Below, piece by piece: positions 57,960 through 64,000 of a stretch of 64,000 bases of DNA; the first letter of the stretch is position 1; every line of letters begins with the position of its first letter. This stretch comes from Paraconiothyrium sp. Pb-2020 (taxonomy: Eukaryota; Ascomycota; Dothideomycetes; Pleosporales; Didymosphaeriaceae): the NCBI GenBank assembly GCA_022419385.1, contig JAJUBI010000003.1, positions 124,001 to 188,000 on the forward strand, read 5' to 3'. The notes below the pieces were generated by a model, which was not told where the DNA came from, did no database searches, and was given only the letters and a program-made list of their open reading frames with translations. The translations under genes and the position numbers were made by a program.

Positions 57960-59278
57960 ATGCCCTCAACTCTCAATCGCGATATTTCGCCTCCACCGCG
58001 GCAAGCAAAACGCCAGAGACAATCAGAACCTGCGTCTCTAGTCATCAACCAGCAAGATGACGCACGCGTGCCATTTTCTACTACAGCAGAACCGACCCTA
58101 GCAGCTGTGGAAGCAGGCAGAGCCAAAATAGAGGAGCATTTAGCATATTTCAAAGATCGCCTTGCAAAAGTATGTCGCTCGACGGAAGAGGGCATGCCTC
58201 GGATCTCAATCGAGAATTGGGCGCGCTTGTATGAAAGGAATGAGCATGAGCATGGGAACCATTTTGTGGTTCATCAGCATAATCATCCGGTTTCGGGTGT
58301 GCATTGTAAGTTGCGTATACTAGTGTAGTATATTATAACTGACAAAAGGTATACAGATGATCTTCGCTTGCAGTTCTCGAAATCCAGTAGCATGTCTTTT
58401 GCCGTGCCGAAAGGATTACCTGGAAATCCGAATTCTAAGAGCTTAGGGAGAATAGCGATTGAAACGAGAGTACACAATCTGTGGGTATGTTTTCATGTTC
58501 TGGTCTTGCAAAGGTCACTGACAAGAACGCAGAACCACCTCATAGAATCAGCATCCGCGAAGACAGGTTCTCTCCTCATTTGGGACACAGGAACATACAC
58601 GGTCCTTCCTCGCAAGGACTCGTCAAAGAGACCTCCATCACCACAGACCACGGACGACGATTCAGATACAGACCTCGAAATCCCGGTCCAAGCAACGCGT
58701 GAAGCAAAAGCAGAGAACGAAAAGCTTATTGACGCTTTCAAGTCCCACTACATCCGCTTGCGTCTGAACGGAGTTAAGCTCCCCAAGAATTACACGATAA
58801 CCATGCGCCTCCCCTCTACGAACAACATCTCAAAATCCCGGCCAGCGCAGAGGAAGCGCAGACGAAAATACAAATCCGCCGGTGCGCCCCAGTCTACTGC
58901 TTCTGAGCCAGAGGACGACGACCAGGAAGCAGATGCTCCATCAGAAGATGCGCAAGACATCGACACCGACGAAGACGAAGACGCGCAAACCCGCCTCAAC
59001 AATGCGTACCCAGGCTCGACTAACACCATTGGCTCTGTGCATCAACGAGCCTGGTTCATCCTGCTGATCGAGCGTCGAGTGGGTTCGTGCAGAGCAGAGG
59101 TCCAGGGTTATGGGTGAGAAGGGGACATGGGAAAGGGGAGGGGTTTGAGCCATTCCTTGTCTTGGGGAGAGAGGTTGAGAGCAGTGTTGTCACAGGACGG
59201 TTAGCAAAGGAGGTGGAGAGTGATGAAGGTGTGGAGGGATTTGTTGGTCGTGCTGGATGGGTGGGGATCACACGATGA
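57960..59278 (+). CDS. Stand-alone LigD-type 3'-phosphoesterase domain protein
   Basis: The domain trims 3'-phosphate and 3'-ribonucleotide ends in bacterial LigD; fungal copies stand alone and their role is unproven. Exons: 57960-58305, 58357-58484 and 58533-59278. The core reads NHFVVHQHNHPVSGVHYDLRLQF, with the conserved His residues and the HYDLRL signature, then SMSFAVPKGLPGNP, LLIWDTGTYTVL and a LRLNGVKL strand. A basic, Ser- and acid-rich linker (AQRKRRRKYKSAG) suggests nuclear entry. One base is missing near 59067: SVHQRAWFILL continues in the next frame as RASSGFVQSRGPGLWVRRGH, through EGFEPFLVLGREVESSVVTG, to WVGITR and TGA at 59276. It has no ligase or polymerase domain, and none lies nearby. 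Confidence 0.85.
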
Positions 59279-59805
59279 GATGGCGATACCTCGCTGTGGA
59301 ATCGCTGATATATGGAACTTACTCTTTTCAGGCTTTCATCTTGATAACGAACGTCGCTCGTCTGCTAAATGCGTAGCGGCCGCGGACCTCCATGTTCTCT
59401 TGAAGAGTACCGGTATATCACAGAGTGACTGAAGCTACCAACAGCCTCAAAGTTTTTTCCTGACAGTGTATGGCCGACTGGCATATATACGCGAAAACCA
59501 GCACTGTCCACGTCGAAATCGCTAACGCTGATGTGCCGAATAGTCACTACAGGAAAGAGCGGATGGTAAAATCATGGCCAAGAAATGACGTCAACCGCGC
59601 CATGCCTTCAGAAATTACAACAATGTAGCTTTCTGCCATTGACTCTCGCAGTAATCGTCCGAGGAAGAAACATCACAAAGAGATTGGGGTAATTTGCCCA
59701 AGTTGCATGCGTCGAACGCCCGGATACGGCTAGCTCCGCATCGAGCTTGTGTATGCGGCGGCAAGCAACCCCCTCCCGCAGCAGCGCGTGCGGCACTCAG
59801 CTACA
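59279..59805. other. Intergenic
   Basis: No gene seen. Upstream region of the glycosyltransferase gene. Confidence 0.45.
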
Positions 59806-61149
59806 ATGCGATTATCGGCAACGCGCCTGTTGTGCGCAGCCATCCTCCTCCTCACATTATTTCTCATCTCCTTCGTAACACGCCTGCTCTTCGGCCAACG
59901 CGGATTCGACATCCTCCCAGAGCGCCCCAGTGCCAATCCCGTGCGCCCCCGCCCCCATGCGCCCGACGTTCAGTACGGAGAGGAATGCGCGCCCTTTAGG
60001 GCCGGCGCGCTCGACGATGTAACAATTGTCTTGAAGCTCGGCGCGGGCCAGGTCGCCACTCAGCTGCCCTCGTACCTCTCGCGCCTCAGCCGCTGCACCC
60101 AGAACGTGCTCCTGTTTTCCGACCGCAAGACCGAATACGGCGGCTTCGAAATCATTGACGCGCTCGCGAACCTGCGCCCTGAGTACAAGTACAACAACCC
60201 CGACTTCGATATCTACGATAAGATCCAGCATGCGGTTGTGCTGGAGGAGAAGACGACCGAGGGCTGGCGATTGGACAAGTACAAGTTCCTGCCCATGATT
60301 GAGCTCGCGGATGCGCGGCGCCCAAAGTCGAATTGGTTCTTGTTCTTGGAGCTGGATACGTACGTCAATTGGGATAATATGCAGCGCTTCCTTGCGTCGT
60401 TCGACCCAAAGACGCCATACTATTTCGGCTCTCCGGTCTGGCCTCGGAAAAAGCCTGTCTTCGCGCACGGTGGAAGCGGCTTCGTTCTTTCACGAGGGGC
60501 CTTCAATAAGCTTATGGCGCGCGGGAGGATGTTCGCGGAAAACCATCGTTCGCCGGGGACACATCTGTTCGGGAAGGACGTTCGTAAGGAATGCTGCGGC
60601 GACGAGGTGCTGGCTAAGGTGCTCAAGGAGAGCGGAATATCTGTCAAAGGGTACTGGCCCATGTTCAACGGCGAGAGTCCCTCTTCGATACGCTTCAACC
60701 CGGAACAGTGGTGCGAGGCCATCCTCACGCTGCACCATGTGCAGCCAGAGGAGTTCGCAAGCCTGGAGCGCTGGGAGGCGAGTCGCGCTCAGCGCGCAAA
60801 ACCGCTTACCTTTGAGGAGCTTTTCACGTACATCGAGCCGGGGCTTCAGGAGCGACGGGAAGACTGGACAAACTTGTCCGAGGACATGACCTATACGGGT
60901 AAGAGGACAGCGGGCAAATCGTGGGAGTCGTGCCGTGCAGCCTGCTCCCGCGTCCACAAATGCATGCAGTACGAGCATTTCGGAGAGACATGTCGCCTGT
61001 CGCGTAGCATACGATTGGGACATGAACAACCCGCAAGTGGCGGCGCGAGACATACATCCGGATGGATGACGAGCCGCATCCAGTCGTTCAAGACAAAACA
61101 CACCAAGAAGTGCCGCGGCGCACACTTCCCCCACGCGAACCCTCGCTGA
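59806..61149 (+). CDS. GT31-like glycosyltransferase with C-terminal PAN-like domain
   Basis: Type II Golgi membrane protein, one exon, 447 residues from the ATG at 59806 (the frame is open upstream but only from GTG). A signal anchor (LLCAAILLLTLFLISFVTRLL) is followed by a short stem. The catalytic domain has DDVTIVLKLGAGQV, the core SNWFLFLELDTYVNWDNM with the DxD-like ELDTYV, FGSPVW, HGGSGFVLSRGA, and DEVLAKVLKESG, as in fungal core-1-galactosyltransferase-like GT31 proteins. The last 80 residues carry a Cys pattern (SWESCRAACSRVHKCMQYEH, then TCRLSRSIRLG) like PAN/Apple domains. Acceptor and sugar are unknown; a role in glycan building on secreted proteins is inferred. No frame breaks. 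Confidence 0.88.
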   Translation: MRLSATRLLCAAILLLTLFLISFVTRLLFGQRGFDILPERPSANPVRPRPHAPDVQYGEECAPFRAGALDDVTIVLKLGAGQVATQLPSYLSRLSRCTQNVLLFSDRKTEYGGFEIIDALANLRPEYKYNNPDFDIYDKIQHAVVLEEKTTEGWRLDKYKFLPMIELADARRPKSNWFLFLELDTYVNWDNMQRFLASFDPKTPYYFGSPVWPRKKPVFAHGGSGFVLSRGAFNKLMARGRMFAENHRSPGTHLFGKDVRKECCGDEVLAKVLKESGISVKGYWPMFNGESPSSIRFNPEQWCEAILTLHHVQPEEFASLERWEASRAQRAKPLTFEELFTYIEPGLQERREDWTNLSEDMTYTGKRTAGKSWESCRAACSRVHKCMQYEHFGETCRLSRSIRLGHEQPASGGARHTSGWMTSRIQSFKTKHTKKCRGAHFPHANPR

Positions 61150-61580
61150 TCGGACCGACACGATGACCATGAGCGACTAGATCTGATACTTTATGGCATG
61201 GGAGGCGTTTGATACCCGGCGGCTGGCTTGGCTTTGAGATTCGCCCGTTATATACCCAAGGCGGCGAACGGCACATGCGTAGACTGGAGTTTTGGAGTTT
61301 TCAAGTGCGAAGGGTTCTTGGATTGTTACTCTGGATACTGCGGAAGGGTCTGACGCGACTGTGTATCAGAAGAAGCACGCCACACTCCATTTCTTCGAGC
61401 AATTCGGGAGAGATACCTTTCAGCTACTATATGGCACCTGTATAAATACACGGCTACACATATGAAATGGGCATTCATACAGATTGGCCGACATGCGTGC
61501 AACAATGGCCTGGAGAAGCCCCAATAGACTGGTTGACCATCAGAGGACAAGTATGACAATGGCATTGTCTGGTATAATTT
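61150..61580. other. Intergenic, convergent 3' ends
   Basis: Between the glycosyltransferase and the right-hand ligase. Nothing recognised. Confidence 0.5.
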
Positions 61581-63269
61581 TTATAACTTCACCCTACGGT
61601 CCTCCCGCTCCAACGACGTCAATCCACTCCTCAACCCCTTCAACTCTTTCCTCACAATCTTCCCCGTCGGATTCCTCGGCAACCTCTCCACCTCCCAAAC
61701 GCCCCCTCTCAACTTCTTATACCCGCTCACCTTCGCATCGACCTCGGTCTGTATCTCTACAAGCGCCGCCTTCCGCTGCTTCTCGCCCACTAGATGCGCC
61801 TTCAACACGACATACGCCGTCGGCAACTCCGTAAGCTGGCTTTCGTCAAATACCGGCCCGACGCCCCCCTCTGCGACGTGCCGGTGCGAGTTCAAGTAAG
61901 TCTCCAGCTCCGCCGGACTAACCTGGAAGCCTTTGTACTTGATAAGCTCCTTCGTGCGGCCCACGACCGCGACGACGCCCCGTGGGGAAACAGTACAAAC
62001 GTCGCCGGTATTATACCAGCCCAGCGCAGGAAACGCCTCGCGGTTCGCCTCAGCGTTGAACGCATACCCGCGCGTGATATTCGGGCCTCGGAGCCACATC
62101 TCCCCCGGCCCACCCTCGGGCGCGTCCTCCCGCCCGTCGTTGACCCGTAGCGAGACCTCGATGTTTGGCAGCAGCGGCCCGACGACGTTGTCAGCCTGGT
62201 CGTCGGCCTTGCGCTGGTACGCGATGTACCCTGCGCCTTCGGTCATGCCGTAGACCTGGTTTATGCGCCACGGTGCCTTGGCCATGAGGCGGTCGAACAT
62301 GTCCTTTTTGAAGGGCGGGCCGCCGCAGTCGATTTTCTCAGCGCGGGAGAAGTCGTAGCGTTCTGTGACATCGGTGTTTGCGAAGCTGAGCACTACGCTG
62401 GGCACGCCCTGGAAGATTGTAGGCTTCACGGAGTCGACGAGTTGCGCGAAGGGCTCGAGGGAGAAGGCGGGCATCGCGTGGTGGTGGATGCCCATGTAGG
62501 GGCCGAAGAAGAGCGGGAAGGTTGTGTTTCCGATGTGGGCGAAGGGCGTGAAGGCGACGATGCGGGAGCCGCGGTGGAATTGCGGGGCATCGTGGGCTTC
62601 GAGTTGCTTTACGTTGGAGACGAAGTTGTGGTGGGTGAGTTCTACGCCTTTGGGCTTGCCGGTCGTGCCCGAGGAAAGGTGGATGGTTGCAAGGCGTTGT
62701 CGAGTATCTGCGTATTGCGGTATCTGCAACGTCTCTCTGAACGAGATGAAGTCATCTGGGATGTGCTTGTAGGATCGCGAAGCTGCGCGCTCGACAATTG
62801 ATACTATCGTCGGCGCACTCCAGGCTACACCTTGTGCTTGAAGGTCTCTCGACGCGATGGTAATAGCTTCTTCTAGTTTTGGCACCACGGGCCCGTACAC
62901 GACGGCAAAATCAGGCCTCGTAACCGTCAAGCCGTGCGCGATCTCCGCCGCGACGATGGCGTGGTTGATCGGGCAGACTACACCGCCTGTCCAGAGTACT
63001 GCATGTACAATCTCCACATAGTCGCAGGAATTGGGTAGGATCACCGCCCAGTGTGCTTGATCTCGCGGCTTGAAAGTCTTCAATAGTCCATTGGCGAGTC
63101 GTCCAGCATCCGTGCGCAATTCGTGAAGTGTGAGCGAGCGGTGGGTGAGTGAGTCTGTGGTTACAAGGTGCGAGGGTGGTAGCGGCGGTGTGGTTGATGT
63201 GTGGAGGAGTTGTGTGAGAGATAGGTCTGTGGGGATGTCGACCTGGTTCGGGGATCTGTATGTCTTCAT
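61581..63269 (-). CDS. 4-coumarate-CoA-ligase-like adenylate-forming enzyme, intact
   Basis: One exon, 562 residues from the ATG at 63269, the usual length for 4CL/acyl-CoA ligases. Motifs: IHLSSGTTGKPKGVELTHHN (P-loop), FTPFAHIGNTTFPLF, QVYGMTEGAGYI, WYNTGDVC, RTKELIKYKGFQVSPAELE and the C-terminal PRNPTGKIVRKEL with the catalytic Lys. It makes an acyl-AMP and then an acyl-CoA; the substrate could be an aromatic or medium-chain acid and cannot be fixed from the sequence. No peroxisomal SKL-type tripeptide is seen (it ends in VKL). It belongs to a different subgroup from the broken ligase at the left edge. No partner biosynthetic gene lies beside it within the window. Confidence 0.93.
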   Translation of the reverse strand: MKTYRSPNQVDIPTDLSLTQLLHTSTTPPLPPSHLVTTDSLTHRSLTLHELRTDAGRLANGLLKTFKPRDQAHWAVILPNSCDYVEIVHAVLWTGGVVCPINHAIVAAEIAHGLTVTRPDFAVVYGPVVPKLEEAITIASRDLQAQGVAWSAPTIVSIVERAASRSYKHIPDDFISFRETLQIPQYADTRQRLATIHLSSGTTGKPKGVELTHHNFVSNVKQLEAHDAPQFHRGSRIVAFTPFAHIGNTTFPLFFGPYMGIHHHAMPAFSLEPFAQLVDSVKPTIFQGVPSVVLSFANTDVTERYDFSRAEKIDCGGPPFKKDMFDRLMAKAPWRINQVYGMTEGAGYIAYQRKADDQADNVVGPLLPNIEVSLRVNDGREDAPEGGPGEMWLRGPNITRGYAFNAEANREAFPALGWYNTGDVCTVSPRGVVAVVGRTKELIKYKGFQVSPAELETYLNSHRHVAEGGVGPVFDESQLTELPTAYVVLKAHLVGEKQRKAALVEIQTEVDAKVSGYKKLRGGVWEVERLPRNPTGKIVRKELKGLRSGLTSLEREDRRVKL

Positions 63270-64000
63270 TTTGCGAAGGAAAGGAACACGTCCAGACGAT
63301 CCATGGACGTGGGCGCGAACGCTCAATCAACAAACATTTTCTGGAGCTCTGGCCGCCCAGGATGCAAAGGATGCTCATGCATGCAGCGTAGCACGATGCA
63401 TGACGAACTGCAGTCCCCAGCCACCGGACGGCACCGGAAGGATTCGAGTGCTCTGGGATGCTTTTCCGCACTCATCAATCAATCTGAGGGAGGGACAGCT
63501 GTGCTGCGTCTCCAACATTTTTGTGGAGCTCCATCCATCTTTGCGACCCCGCTTGCGGCCCGGAGCTTCAAGGTTCCCCAGCCTCTAGCGAGCTCGGGCT
63601 CGGGCGAGGCTAATGATTCAGAACGTGGGAGTCGCCACCCGCTCGAGCCGAGGGTGCAAGCGGGGAACAAAGCGGATTGTGCGGCGCAGGCGGCGTAGGC
63701 CAGGACTTGTAGAGGTAGAGAAGCGTGAGGATACGTCTGGTTCTCTGGAGACAGCAGATAGATGTTGAATGGAAGAGGGAGCCTGTTGAGCGTTACATAC
63801 ATTCACGCCATCGACGAGATACTTGAAGAGGTCTCGGTCGTTGCATAATATTAATGATTGTTTAGCGACCTCGATCGTTCCACGGTTTGGTCGATATCCG
63901 CTCCTCACATCGATCGAAACACGCGTTGAATATGCCGTCGAAAAGGGCCATCCGGATCGGGAATGCTTCTGGAGCGATTGGCGATGGGATTGATCAAGTG
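63270..64000. other. Intergenic to window edge
   Basis: Promoter side of the ligase. Open frames on both strands have no recognisable product. Confidence 0.45.

Noticed and set aside
1..64000. Biosynthetic gene cluster anchored by the two adenylate-forming enzymes
   Set aside because: The two ligases are about 60 kb apart, of different subgroups, and no PKS, NRPS, terpene synthase, P450 or cluster regulator lies between them.

Overview
The window is nuclear DNA of a filamentous ascomycete (Pezizomycotina, most likely Dothideomycetes; the class is an inference). Genes sit on both strands, are separated by 0.3-2.6 kb, and carry short GT-AG introns (about 45-100 bp) with CTAAC/CTGAC-type branch sites. 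The protein families are typical of moulds: DUF6536 membrane protein, PTH11-like rhodopsin-domain protein, DUF1996, AA8-type cytochrome, GT31 with a PAN-like tail, PPZ-type phosphatase. I recognise no transposase, rRNA, tRNA or CRISPR array.

Layout. 1-5.5 kb: a 5'-truncated, frame-broken adenylate-forming ligase, a Cys-rich hypothetical protein and a protein with a tandem 33-residue repeat. 6.3-14.4 kb: a DUF6536 membrane protein, a four-exon SDR oxidoreductase, a PTH11-like seven-helix protein and a DJ-1/PfpI protein lacking the usual nucleophile Cys. 16-19.7 kb: a nine-exon P2-type cation ATPase. 22.3-25 kb: two convergent secreted-protein genes (DUF1996; a stand-alone AA8-like haem domain). 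26.9-35.2 kb: a broken BTB gene, SPT5 and an F-box gene. 36.5-40.3 kb: phosphopantetheine adenylyltransferase and a WDR68-like WD40 gene, divergent from a 257-bp shared promoter. 41-48 kb: a doubtful small membrane protein, alpha-carbonic anhydrase and PPZ phosphatase with a puzzling downstream exon. 49.4-53.7 kb: aldehyde dehydrogenase, an N-terminal-Xaa-Pro-Lys methyltransferase and MED8. 55-63.3 kb: a large F-box-like hypothetical protein, a LigD-type 3'-phosphoesterase, a GT31 glycosyltransferase and an intact 4CL-like ligase.

Most genes are housekeeping or signalling genes, and I see no convincing biosynthetic cluster. The strongest unexplained pattern is a set of single-base frame breaks in otherwise conserved genes (SPT5, the methyltransferase, MED8, the left ligase, the F-box gene, the phosphoesterase and others). 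Several fall in homopolymers, and large genes nearby (ATPase, PPZ, ALDH, GT31, right-hand ligase) are clean. Consensus errors are the simplest reading, but local decay cannot be excluded for the ligase and BTB genes. The best biological leads are the PPZ alternative 3' exon, the Cys-less DJ-1 protein, the stand-alone phosphoesterase and the lone AA8 cytochrome.
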